This document shows positions 41,466 through 50,511 of a DNA stretch of 64,000 nucleotides, piece after piece. Made by a program: the position numbers and the translations under genes. Every line of letters starts with the position of its first letter. Position 1 is the stretch's first letter. Source of the stretch: Acidobacteriota bacterium (GTDB lineage: Bacteria; Acidobacteriota; Terriglobia; Terriglobales; Acidobacteriaceae); assembly GCA_018268915.1 (NCBI GenBank), contig JAFDVQ010000001.1, positions 186,001 through 250,000 on the forward strand, given 5' to 3'. A model generated the notes under the pieces. That model saw only the letters and a program-made list of their open reading frames with translations. It was not told where the DNA came from and searched no databases.

Positions 41466-43673
41466 ATGAAGATCAGTCGCAGATGCTTTTTGCAGATGAC
41501 AGCGGTTGCCGGCGGCGGGTTCATGCTCGGTCTCTACGACCGGCCATGGGCGAGGGCGCAGGGTGCTGCGCCGCAGCTTACGCCTGACACATTCATCCGG
41601 ATTGCGCCGGATGGAATGGTCACCATCATGGCGCGCGGTCCTGAGATCGGGCAGGGTGTCCGCACCATGCTGCCCATGCTGATCGCTGAAGAACTCGATG
41701 CCGATTGGAACAAGGTCCATGTCGAGCAGGCCGACCTCGACGAAGCAAAGTATGGTCCGCAGTTTGCCGGTGGCAGCATGTCCACGCCGATCGGCTGGGA
41801 ACCATTGCGTCGCGTTGGCGCCGCGGGCCGCCTCATGCTGCTTGCCGCGGCCGCCGAACAGTGGAGAGTGCCAGTTGGCGAGTGTTCCACGGATGCCGGA
41901 AAAGTCATTCATGCAGGCTCCGGCAAATCCGCCGGATACGGAGAACTCGCCGATCGTGCCGCGAAGATAGCCCCTCCAAAAATGAGCGACGTCAAGCTCA
42001 AGGATCCGAAGACCTACCGGATCATCGGCAAGTCGCAGCGCGGCGTCGACAATCACGCCATCGTCACCGGCAAGCCGATATTCGGAATAGATATAGAACT
42101 CCCGGGAATGCTGCACGCCGTCATACAGAAGTGCCCCGTCTACGGCGGGAAGGTGAAGAGCGCCGATCTTGAAGCGGTAAAAACGATGCCGGGCGTGCGC
42201 CACGTTCTCGCCATCGATGGAACGCTGTCGACTGCCGTTGTTGTTCCCAATGAGCCAGGCATGGAGCCAGGAATTGCTGTCATTGCGGACACCTGGTGGC
42301 AGGCCCAGCAAGCCCGCAAAGCCCTGAAAGTTGAGTGGGACTTCGGCCCCGGCAAGGCCCAGAGCAGCGATGGATTGGCAAAGAAAGCCGCCGAGCTACT
42401 CAAAGCAAAACCCGAAAACACAATGCGCAGCTACGGCGATGTGGACAATGGCCTGAAAAGCTCCGCGAAGATCGTCGAAGCCACGTATTCCTACCCATTT
42501 CTCGCCCACGGAACACTCGAGCCGATGGGCACAGCCGCGTCCTTCAAAGATGGCAAGCTCGAAATGTGGACCACCAGCCAGACTCCGGGCGAAGGCCATG
42601 CGCTCGCGGCCAAGGCCGTCGGTATAGCGCCGGGAGCAGTCACGGTACACCTGATCCGAGCGGGAGGCGGATTCGGCCGTCGTCTCATGAACGACTACAT
42701 GGTCGAAGCTGCCTGGCTTTCCATGCATGCGGGCGTACCGATAAAGCTGCTGTGGTCGCGTGAAGATGACTTCACCCACGACGCCTATCGCGCTGCTGGC
42801 TACCACGGTCTGAAGGCCGGACTCGACGCCGATGGAAAAGTAGTTGCGTGGCGTCAGCATCTGATCACTTTCGGCGAGGGTGATGACTATCCCGCAGGCG
42901 CAGAGATCGACAAACTCGAGTTCCCATCCGGCCGCGTGCCTGCGTATGCGCTCTACACATCGCAGATGCCGCTGCGGTTGCGTACAGGGTGGCTCCGCGC
43001 CCCGAGCGTGAATGCAATCTGCTTCGTCTGCCAGTCCTTTATCGATGAACTTGCCGCAGCAGCGGGACGCGACCCTGTGGACTTCCAGCTCGAACTGCTC
43101 AGTGCCACTCCGGTGCTCCTCGACAAACCGGAGCAAGGCGGCGACGCCCCTCTCAATGCCGATCGGCTGAAGGGCGTCCTCGAGATGGTCGCCGAGAAGT
43201 CCGGCTGGCGTGACCGAAAGAAATCTCCCGGCCGCGGCATGGGAATCTCAGCCTACTTCTGCCACATGGGCTACTTTGCCGAAGTAGCTGACGTCTCCGT
43301 CGACGCCCAGAATCGAGTCACCATCAACCACGTCTGGGCGGCCGGCGACGTCGGCAGCCACATCATCAACCCGCGAGCCGCAGAGAACATGTGCTACGGC
43401 GGCATTATCGAGGGGTTGAGCCATATGCAGCAGGAGATCACGCTCGTCGAAGGTCAGGTACAGCAGACCAACTACCATCGGCACCCCATGCTGCGCATGC
43501 AACAGACACCGAAGATCGAGATCTACTGGCGCCTCACCGACAATCCGCCCACCGGTCTCGGCGAGCCCACCCTTCCACCACTCCTGCCAGCAGTCGGGAA
43601 TGCCATCTTTGCTGCGACGGGGAAACGCGTGAGAATTCTTCCGCTGGCGAAGTCAGGTTTCAGCTTCGCCTGA
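41466..43673 (+). CDS. Isoquinoline 1-oxidoreductase-type beta subunit, Tat-exported
   Basis: Molybdopterin-binding catalytic subunit (xanthine dehydrogenase family, IorB type), 735 residues. The N-terminus has a Tat signal (ISRRCFLQMTAVAGGGFMLG), so the complex is probably assembled in the cytoplasm and exported; the small subunit would be carried along. Cofactor and active-site regions include GPEIGQGVRTMLPMLIAEEL, IRAGGGFGRRLMNDY, WSREDDFTHDAYR, RLRTGWLRAPS and a C-terminal GLGEPTLPPLLPAVGNAIFAATGKR, which contains the Glu expected as the catalytic base. These enzymes oxidise N-heterocycles or aldehydes; the substrate here is unknown. Confidence 0.92.
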   Translation: MKISRRCFLQMTAVAGGGFMLGLYDRPWARAQGAAPQLTPDTFIRIAPDGMVTIMARGPEIGQGVRTMLPMLIAEELDADWNKVHVEQADLDEAKYGPQFAGGSMSTPIGWEPLRRVGAAGRLMLLAAAAEQWRVPVGECSTDAGKVIHAGSGKSAGYGELADRAAKIAPPKMSDVKLKDPKTYRIIGKSQRGVDNHAIVTGKPIFGIDIELPGMLHAVIQKCPVYGGKVKSADLEAVKTMPGVRHVLAIDGTLSTAVVVPNEPGMEPGIAVIADTWWQAQQARKALKVEWDFGPGKAQSSDGLAKKAAELLKAKPENTMRSYGDVDNGLKSSAKIVEATYSYPFLAHGTLEPMGTAASFKDGKLEMWTTSQTPGEGHALAAKAVGIAPGAVTVHLIRAGGGFGRRLMNDYMVEAAWLSMHAGVPIKLLWSREDDFTHDAYRAAGYHGLKAGLDADGKVVAWRQHLITFGEGDDYPAGAEIDKLEFPSGRVPAYALYTSQMPLRLRTGWLRAPSVNAICFVCQSFIDELAAAAGRDPVDFQLELLSATPVLLDKPEQGGDAPLNADRLKGVLEMVAEKSGWRDRKKSPGRGMGISAYFCHMGYFAEVADVSVDAQNRVTINHVWAAGDVGSHIINPRAAENMCYGGIIEGLSHMQQEITLVEGQVQQTNYHRHPMLRMQQTPKIEIYWRLTDNPPTGLGEPTLPPLLPAVGNAIFAATGKRVRILPLAKSGFSFA

Positions 43674-43913
43674 GGTCCGGCATCAACCGCATGGATTTGT
43701 TCTACGCATCGAACGATGCGTCCGAAAACCCTGCACGGTCGCGGGATGAGGATAGTCTGCATTCCTGCGCCCACCTTGCTGCGCAAGAATGGCCAATCTA
43801 GCTTCGAGCCTTGAAGTGCTGCGTGCTGGCGTTTTGCAGTTCCGGATGCGCGAATCGTACACTTGTCTGCGCTCGATTTGTGCTGCGCATTGCAACTAAA
43901 AGGAGACCGTCCC

Positions 43914-46367
43914 ATGCCAGACAGGTGGAATCGTCGCGAAGTGTTGAGCGCCGGCATTTTTACGGGCGCCGCCATTGCTCTGAAGCCTATTGCTCGAGCC
44001 GAAGAGTCACGATCTACCTTGCGGCTCGAAGACCGGATGACGCCATATCCGGCCACCTGGTACCGGCCTTATGTGTCGCGTCCTGCAGCAAGCGCGTCAT
44101 CATCGGCCTGGGTGCAGATCGATCTTGGATCGGCGCTCAAGGTCGAAGCACTGCGCATCTACCCGAACTTCGATGATGCGCGGAAATCGATTGGCTTTCC
44201 ATCTCGAATGAAAATCGAAGGAGCCGACGATCCGACGTTTGCGTCCCCAAAGTTGCTATTTGACTCTGGCTCGAGCGAATTGCCGGAGCCGGGCGACCAT
44301 ATTGCATTTCTCCCGGTGTTGAATGGCAGTCCAGTTCGCTACGTCCGTCTCACTGGCGCCAGCCTCCGACCCATCAAGAAAGCTGAAGGGGAAACCGCCG
44401 CGTCTTATGGGCTCTCGTTCGCAAAGGTTGAAGTGATTGCAGCCGGCCGCGATGCCGCAGAAGGTAGGGCAGTCACTGCAGATCCTGCCACGGAGAATGC
44501 GAAGGACCTTGCTCAGCTGACTCGAAAGCCTCGTCCGGTCGGGGAAGGGATAGTAACGGACAATCCGCAAAACGTAACCGACCCTCAAAGCTGGCACCGC
44601 GTCGCCAATCGCGCTGAGGTGCCGCGCCGCGGAGTGGAGCTTGGCGAGGGTGTTCTGCGCGACGCCATGCAGAAGAACATCGAGTATCTGCTCACCTCAT
44701 ACTCAGTCGATGAAATGCTTCGACCGTTCAGAGAACGGGCAGGGAAGCCGGTGCCCGCAGGTCTCCGCCCGCCCATTCCATTCTGGGACACCGATCTGCC
44801 CGGCTCTTCCGCGGGGCGTTTTTTGATGGGCGCTGCCAACACCCTTCGTTGGCAGCAGCACGAAGAACTCCAGCAACGCATGAATGCCATCGTTGACGGA
44901 ATCGCCGATTGCCGTCAGCCGGACGGCTACATCATGGCATATCCCGAGGACTCCATCATGCACTCCGAGCGCGCGGGCTATACGCGCGCCTGGGTCACGC
45001 ACGGATTGCTCGAAGCCGGATACACGGGACATCCGAAGGCATTTGAATTGCTCCGTGGCTACTACGACTGGTTCGACCGATGCCCGTACTTGCCGAAGCT
45101 GCTTCGCGGCACGGCTCAGGGTGTGCAAGGAATGGTCGCGAACACGCGAATGTATCTCTCCCCGGTGGGGCGGCCGGAGGACCTCGCGGTGGTTCAGCGC
45201 TACTTTCAAGAGAACTACTGGCTCAAGGGGCTTGCACGGCGCGACGAAACCATGGTCTGGCAGTATCCCTATGATCGCCCCCACAACTATCTGCTCACGG
45301 ATATCGAAGCGTACTTCGACCTTTATCGCGCCACCGGGGCGCCACTGTATAAGGAAGCCGTTGAAGGAGCATGGCAACTCTATCGCGACAACTGGGAGCA
45401 TGTTGGCGGATCCATCGCCATCACCGAGTTCGGTGAGTTCCCTCCAAAGTCTTACCGGCTCAAGGCGCAATTTGATTTCTGTGAAACCGGTGAGCTCTGC
45501 GGAAGCAGCTTCTGGGCTTTTCTCAATCAGCGCTTTCAGCTGCTTGATCCCGACAATGAGACATACGCGACCGAGATCGAGAAGTCCATCTACAACGTTG
45601 GAATCGCAAGTCAGTTCAATGGCAAGGGATTTTTCTATCACGCTCGTTTGGTGGGCAAGAAAGGCGACAAGGCTGTCGGCTACTGCACGAATTCCTGTTG
45701 CGAGGGACAGGGCACCCGTTTAGCTGGCAGCATTCCCGAGCATCTCTATTCCATTGTCCCAACGGGATCCGATCCCGGCCTGTACATCCATATGTTTGCT
45801 TCGTCCACGATCCGATGGACGCAGAGAGACAGCCAGGAGAACGAAGAACTGAAGCTCTCCATGAAAACGATTTTTCCTCACGATTCGAATGTGCAGCTCG
45901 ATATTGATGTCTCTTCGCCACGTCGCTCTGTGATTCGTGTTCGCACTCCCTCATGGGCAACCGCGGAGATGCCTATTCGCGTAAATGGAGAAGTTGCTGG
46001 CACCGGCAAGCCGGGCAGCTACGTGTTGCTCGACCGCACCTGGAAATCAGGGGACAGTATCTCTTTCACTCTGCCGATGGGATTTCGTCTGACTCGCTAC
46101 ACAGGCATGGACAAAATCGCCGGGAGCGAGCGCTACGCTCTAGAATACGGGCCGATCCTTCTCGCAGTTGCCAACTCTGACGAAGCACGGCTTAACGTGT
46201 CGGGAACTTCCGTTGACAGCTTCAAGAAGCAATTGAAAGCCATTCCAGATCAGCCGCTCTGCTTCAACATCGAGGGCAACCCCGATCACCGCTATGAGCC
46301 TTATTACGCCCTCAAGGAGGAGACCTTTACCTGCTTCCCTGTCATCGAAAGCGCAGTCTCGGGCTGA
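43914..46367 (+). CDS. GH127-like (DUF1680) protein with N-terminal discoidin-like domain
   Basis: An 817-residue exported protein. The ATG at 43914 follows AAAAGGAG. Its N-terminus NRREVLSAGIFTGAAIALKPIARA is a twin-arginine-type signal. Residues about 40-190 look like an F5/8 type C (discoidin) carbohydrate-binding module (AWVQIDLGSALKVEALRIYP, KIEGADDP, VRYVRLTGASL). The rest is a DUF1680/GH127 barrel: FWDTDLPGSSAGRFLMGAA, DGYIMAYPED, and CCEGQGTRLAGSIPEHLYS with the Cys pair. The Glu-Cys zinc motif reads CETGELCGSSFW, spaced differently from the other copy at 30.8 kb. Likely role: removal of arabinofuranosyl or related sugars from plant or fungal glycans, inferred from family. Confidence 0.8.
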   Translation: MPDRWNRREVLSAGIFTGAAIALKPIARAEESRSTLRLEDRMTPYPATWYRPYVSRPAASASSSAWVQIDLGSALKVEALRIYPNFDDARKSIGFPSRMKIEGADDPTFASPKLLFDSGSSELPEPGDHIAFLPVLNGSPVRYVRLTGASLRPIKKAEGETAASYGLSFAKVEVIAAGRDAAEGRAVTADPATENAKDLAQLTRKPRPVGEGIVTDNPQNVTDPQSWHRVANRAEVPRRGVELGEGVLRDAMQKNIEYLLTSYSVDEMLRPFRERAGKPVPAGLRPPIPFWDTDLPGSSAGRFLMGAANTLRWQQHEELQQRMNAIVDGIADCRQPDGYIMAYPEDSIMHSERAGYTRAWVTHGLLEAGYTGHPKAFELLRGYYDWFDRCPYLPKLLRGTAQGVQGMVANTRMYLSPVGRPEDLAVVQRYFQENYWLKGLARRDETMVWQYPYDRPHNYLLTDIEAYFDLYRATGAPLYKEAVEGAWQLYRDNWEHVGGSIAITEFGEFPPKSYRLKAQFDFCETGELCGSSFWAFLNQRFQLLDPDNETYATEIEKSIYNVGIASQFNGKGFFYHARLVGKKGDKAVGYCTNSCCEGQGTRLAGSIPEHLYSIVPTGSDPGLYIHMFASSTIRWTQRDSQENEELKLSMKTIFPHDSNVQLDIDVSSPRRSVIRVRTPSWATAEMPIRVNGEVAGTGKPGSYVLLDRTWKSGDSISFTLPMGFRLTRYTGMDKIAGSERYALEYGPILLAVANSDEARLNVSGTSVDSFKKQLKAIPDQPLCFNIEGNPDHRYEPYYALKEETFTCFPVIESAVSG

Positions 46368-46453
46368 TCTGTTTTCCATTCGGGAACAAGGGCGCGAGTT
46401 ATGCGGTATGTAAGGATGGATGCGAGATCGTGCGTCCATTCCTGGTGTGAATC

Positions 46454-47704
46454 ATGTCGGATCCAGAACTTCGAGCGCAAATCGACGAGCTATTTCTCTT
46501 GCAGAGGGTCGCGCAGCGTATTGCGTCGCTGCTCGACATCGATCTGCTGCTCGAAGAGGTTGTGGGCGACGTTGCCGAGACTTTCGGCTATTCCCGCTCG
46601 GGAGTCCTGCTCAAGGATGATTCCACCAATGAGCTGGTTATCGCCGCGGTGCGGGGTTGGACGAGCAATTATCACCAGAAGGGGGAACGCTTCAGGATCG
46701 GCGAGTACGGAATGGTCGGCCACGTTGGAGCGACGGGAGAGACCTACTACGCACCAGATGTTCTTAATGACCCGTACTACCAGGTTAGCGAATCGCTCAC
46801 TCGTTCTGAGCTGGATATTCCGCTGAAGCGGCATGGAGTTTTGATCGGCGTATTCAACGTCCAGAGCACATCGGTGAATGCATTCTCTTCTTCGCGCATT
46901 CGCGTGATGGAGGCGCTAGCCGGGCATCTCGCGATCGCGATCGAGAATGCCGGGTTGTTCCGACGCGAGCGGCTGGAAAAGGAGCGGATGCAGGCGGAAC
47001 TGCAGGAGGCGCAGCATATCCAGCAGCAACTGCTGCCCGCGAGCGATATCACGGACTCTGCGTTCTCCGTTCACGGTGTGTGTCTGCCGTGCCGCACCGT
47101 GGCGGGCGACTGGTACGACTACATTCTTCTGCCGGGCGGCTGTATCGCGGTAATTGTTGCCGATGTTTCCGGGAAAGGGATGGCTGCGGCGCTGCTGATG
47201 TCTTCGACGCGGGTCATCTTGCGTCTGCTTACGGAGAAGATTGTGGGGCCTGCTGATCTTCTCAACAGTTTGAACAGGAGTCTGCTGCAGGACTTTCCTC
47301 GCTCCAAGTTTGTGACCATGGCCTGCGTCCTCCTTGATCCGCGCGACATGACGGCTCGCGTGGCTCTGGCAGGTCATCCTCCTCCGGTATTGGTTTCAGG
47401 CGCCCCTTGTTTGGTGGAAGGGCCGAGTGGCTTGCCGCTGGGCCTGATGGATGCCGGGTATGTGGAGGAGACGATCAAGCTGACGCCAGGTGCCCGACTG
47501 GTGCTTTACTCCGACGGTGTACTGGAGGCACATGGCCCAGCCGCGGAAGAAGACTATGGAACTGCCGGCATTACGAAGCACTTTGAGAATGCAAACGCAT
47601 CGGCTGAGTCGCTTCTTGAAGATGTCCGGCAATTTGTAGACGGTGCGCCGCTCGAAGATGATGCAACGGTGGTGACCATCAGCGTTGGGAACAAGCAATT
47701 CTAA
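46454..47704 (+). CDS. GAF-domain PP2C phosphatase (RsbU/SpoIIE type)
   Basis: A 416-residue cytoplasmic signalling protein. Residues about 10-165 form a GAF sensor (LLQRVAQRIASLLDIDLLLEEVV, GYSRSGVLLKDDS, FNVQSTSVNAFSSSRIRVMEALAGHLAIAIENAGLF). After a short coiled segment (RMQAELQEAQHIQQQLLP) comes the PP2C-like phosphatase domain, with metal-site residues in VAGDWYDYILLPGG, VADVSGKGMAAALLMS and LEDDATVVTISVG. Such proteins control anti-sigma-factor antagonists. No anti-sigma or STAS gene is encoded beside it, so the partner must be elsewhere. No membrane segment. Confidence 0.9.
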   Translation: MSDPELRAQIDELFLLQRVAQRIASLLDIDLLLEEVVGDVAETFGYSRSGVLLKDDSTNELVIAAVRGWTSNYHQKGERFRIGEYGMVGHVGATGETYYAPDVLNDPYYQVSESLTRSELDIPLKRHGVLIGVFNVQSTSVNAFSSSRIRVMEALAGHLAIAIENAGLFRRERLEKERMQAELQEAQHIQQQLLPASDITDSAFSVHGVCLPCRTVAGDWYDYILLPGGCIAVIVADVSGKGMAAALLMSSTRVILRLLTEKIVGPADLLNSLNRSLLQDFPRSKFVTMACVLLDPRDMTARVALAGHPPPVLVSGAPCLVEGPSGLPLGLMDAGYVEETIKLTPGARLVLYSDGVLEAHGPAAEEDYGTAGITKHFENANASAESLLEDVRQFVDGAPLEDDATVVTISVGNKQF

Positions 47705-47718
47705 AAGCCCGCTCAGTT

Positions 47719-49113
47719 TCAATTGCCAGGTTTAGGAGCTCCGCCCGGATTCCACTGCGGATGGAAGTCGCTCCCGGCCAGCCAGCGAACCGGCTCGATG
47801 AGCGACTGAATGGCTCGTGTCATGAACGCGATGTCGAGGTGCTGCATGTCGTCACTCGGCTGATGATAGGTGGGCGGTGTTCCCCATCCCGCGGCGGTGT
47901 GCGCGACCACTCCCTGCAGCGCAAGCGAATAGTTGTCGGAGCGCTCGAAGAAGTGCTGCTCGGGGTAGGGGTCGGGCCCGAGCAAAGCTCCGTGTTCCTT
48001 CAGCGTTGGGCCAAGATTGGAGCGATCCCAACCTGTGAGGAGCAATACGCCGGCAGGCATCTTGGGATCCTGGTTGCCGATCATCTCAAATTCGAGATTG
48101 GCGACAATATCCTTGAGAGGAACGACCGGATGCTTTCCAAAGTACGTCGAGCCAAGTCCCCCAAGCTCTTCCGATCCATAGCAGACGAACAGGATGCTGC
48201 GGCGAAGCTGCGGGCCTGCAGCCAGCGCATGGGCCAGTTCGAGAACGGCCGTAGTTCCGGCTGCATCGTCGTCGGCGCCGTTGTAGATGGAGTCGCCATT
48301 CACGGCGCGGCCGGTTCCGAGATGGTCGAGATGCGCCGTGAGTAGCAGCGTACCCGCAGCGGGGTCCGTGCCCGGCAGATAACCGATCGCATTGAAGGTC
48401 TGGCGCGGCTTGGTCTGCGGCGTCTCCTGCACCGTCACCGCAATCTGAGCGCCCTCGCTGGCGGGAAGCTTGGCAGCGGCGTTGCTGTGGATGAGAACCA
48501 CCGTCGGCGTCTTGCGCGGGGGATCCTCGGAGAGATGAATGCTGATACGCGTCTCCCCTCCGACCATCTGGGGGAGTCCGCTCAGACCTGGTGTTTCTGG
48601 TATGAGAATGATCGCCGCGCCCGCGCGTCGAAGCGCGGAGATCGCCGGAAAGAGGCTTTTCGGGTCGGCCGCCCCCGTGACCAGCACCGCCGAACCGGCA
48701 GGAACCTCCGCGCGCGGCGTCGCAGCCGCAGCCATGTGAACCAGAGTGCCTGTAGCTGGCGAGCCGGTCGATGAGAATAGAAAGAAGTCCGTACCCTCCT
48801 GGAGAGTCGTATCGGCAATCTTCACCGTGGCGTGACCATCAAGCCTGGGCGCAACGAGGTCGGCGCTCTGCAGGTAGCTGCTCATTCCGGGAGCAGTCTT
48901 GAGGCCGTAGCTTTCGAATTCGCTGGCAACGTAGTTGGCGGCGAGTTCTTCATCTCGCGTCGCGGATCCCCGTCCAGCCAGTGCGTCGCTGGAGAGGAAG
49001 TGCTCGTGCGCGGTAACCCACTCAGGCTTTACGGTCCAGCTCTGCTGAGCAAGCGAAAGAGTGGTACCTGCGATGAGAGCAACAGCAGCAAAACAGCCGG
49101 CTAATTTTTTCAA
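47719..49113 (-). CDS. M28-family zinc aminopeptidase, exported
   Basis: Second M28 peptidase of the window, about 464 residues from the TTG at 49113. That start follows GGAG by eight bases and yields a textbook signal peptide (KKLAGCFAAVALIAGTTLSLA); an ATG at 49176 adds 21 residues before it and is possible. The PA domain (about 90-250) precedes the catalytic site: LTAHLDHLGTG, IYNGADDDAAGTTAVLELA, CYGSEELGGLGSTYF, MIGNQDP and PTYHQPSDDMQHLD, which give the five zinc ligands and the general base. It converges with the phosphatase gene, 14 bases apart. Confidence 0.85.
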   Translation of the reverse strand: MKKLAGCFAAVALIAGTTLSLAQQSWTVKPEWVTAHEHFLSSDALAGRGSATRDEELAANYVASEFESYGLKTAPGMSSYLQSADLVAPRLDGHATVKIADTTLQEGTDFFLFSSTGSPATGTLVHMAAAATPRAEVPAGSAVLVTGAADPKSLFPAISALRRAGAAIILIPETPGLSGLPQMVGGETRISIHLSEDPPRKTPTVVLIHSNAAAKLPASEGAQIAVTVQETPQTKPRQTFNAIGYLPGTDPAAGTLLLTAHLDHLGTGRAVNGDSIYNGADDDAAGTTAVLELAHALAAGPQLRRSILFVCYGSEELGGLGSTYFGKHPVVPLKDIVANLEFEMIGNQDPKMPAGVLLLTGWDRSNLGPTLKEHGALLGPDPYPEQHFFERSDNYSLALQGVVAHTAAGWGTPPTYHQPSDDMQHLDIAFMTRAIQSLIEPVRWLAGSDFHPQWNPGGAPKPGN

Positions 49114-49384
49114 AGGTCTGGGCTCCGGGAAACTACTCACGCTCAGAATAACGGCTCGAAATAAATCCTGCTCCATCGCCTCGTGCAGTTGGCTGCCCTG
49201 AGGTCCTTTCCTTCGTTGGAATTGAGCGCGGAATGGCTTGAATCGCGGTCTCCAGTGTGCGTTTGGGCACACTTTTTGATTGCCTTCCTCTGCTACCATA
49301 AGGACGATTGCAGTTCCTGCCGTTTGCGAGCCCTGTGCCCCGCGGCCGAATCCTTTGAAAGTTCATCTATAAGGAGAATTTGCT

Positions 49385-50437
49385 ATGCCTCTAGTATCCA
49401 TGCGGCAGCTCCTCGACGAGGCCGCCAAGGGCGGATACGGCGTCGGCGCATTCAACGTCAACGACATGGAACAGATCCAGGCCATCATGATGGCGGCGAA
49501 AGAGACCAACTCGCCGGTGATCGTTCAGGCCAGCCGCGGCGCGCGTCAGTTCGCAGAGGACCTCTACCTGTTCCGGCTCATCCAGGCAGCGGCCGAATTG
49601 AATCCCGAAATTCCGATCGCGATGCACCAGGATCACGGCAACAGCTTCGAGACCTGTAAAAGCGCCATCGCCCTCGGTTATACCTCCGTCATGATGGATG
49701 GCTCGCTGAAGGAAGACGGAAAGACTCCATCGACCTTCGAAGAGAACGTCGAAGTGACCCGTCGCACTGTGGACTATGCACACGAGCGCGGCGTAACGGT
49801 GGAAGGCGAGATCGGCGTGCTTGGCGGCGTTGAAGACGGTCACGGCGCAGGCGGCTCGGGCCTCGATCACATCACGGATCCTGACCAGGCAGTGGAATTC
49901 GCAGAGCGCACCGGCGTAGACGCGCTGGCAATCGCCATCGGCACCAGCCACGGCGCATACAAGTTCACCAAGAAGCCGGATGGCTCGGTGCTGAAGATGG
50001 ACGTGCTCATCGCCATTCACAAGCGGTTGCCGCACACCCACCTTGTTATGCACGGCAGCTCCTCTGTTCCCAAGGACCTGCAGGACATCATCAACCAGTA
50101 CGGCGGAAAGCTGAAGGAGACGTGGGGAGTTCCGGTGGAGGAAATCCAGCTCGGAATCCGCAACGGTGTTCGCAAGATCAACGTCGACACCGACAACCGG
50201 CTCGCCATCACCGGCGCGATCCGCAAGGTGTTCGCGGAGACTCCGGACAAGTTCGATCCCCGCGACTACCTGAAGCCGGCACGCGAGGCGATGAAGAAGG
50301 TTGTCGCCCAGCGGATGCGCGAATTCGGACAGGCAGGACACGGCACAGACTACAAGCCGGTTTCGATCGAGAAGATGGCAGAAGGCTACAAGAGCGGCGC
50401 GCTCGACACGCGTCCCTCCGTCGCCGCTGGACGCTAA
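49385..50437 (+). CDS. fba: Fructose-bisphosphate aldolase, class II
   Basis: Zinc-dependent aldolase that cleaves fructose 1,6-bisphosphate in glycolysis or makes it in gluconeogenesis. The 350-residue protein starts after AAGGAG at normal spacing. Key parts are [28 protein letters not shown] (first zinc histidine), [29 protein letters not shown] (zinc His), [13 protein letters not shown] and [20 protein letters not shown], the phosphate-binding region. Length and motifs fit the CbbA/FbaA class IIA-B family found in Acidobacteria. It has its own terminator. Confidence 0.96.
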   Translation: MPLVSMRQLLDEAAKGGYGVGAFNVNDMEQIQAIMMAAKETNSPVIVQASRGARQFAEDLYLFRLIQAAAELNPEIPIAMHQDHGNSFETCKSAIALGYTSVMMDGSLKEDGKTPSTFEENVEVTRRTVDYAHERGVTVEGEIGVLGGVEDGHGAGGSGLDHITDPDQAVEFAERTGVDALAIAIGTSHGAYKFTKKPDGSVLKMDVLIAIHKRLPHTHLVMHGSSSVPKDLQDIINQYGGKLKETWGVPVEEIQLGIRNGVRKINVDTDNRLAITGAIRKVFAETPDKFDPRDYLKPAREAMKKVVAQRMREFGQAGHGTDYKPVSIEKMAEGYKSGALDTRPSVAAGR

Positions 50438-50456
50438 GCTCAACCTCGCAAAACAC

Positions 50457-50495
50457 GATGGCCGCTCCGAAGATTGGAGCGGCCATCGCTTTTTT
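50457..50495. terminator. Strong terminator between aldolase and TIGR03118 genes
   Basis: GATGGCCGCTCC (50457-50468) pairs with GGAGCGGCCATC (50476-50487) around a 7-base loop, followed by six Ts after GC. On the opposite strand the hairpin is followed by GTGTTTTGC, so it may also serve the convergent gene, whose stop is at 50512. Confidence 0.88.
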
Positions 50496-50511
50496 GGATC
50501 GTCGTTTTTTG

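Noticed and set aside
49391..50443. 350-codon minus-strand frame opposite the aldolase
   Set aside because: Same length as the aldolase gene because stop codons are rare in the antisense frame of biased genes; no domain visible.
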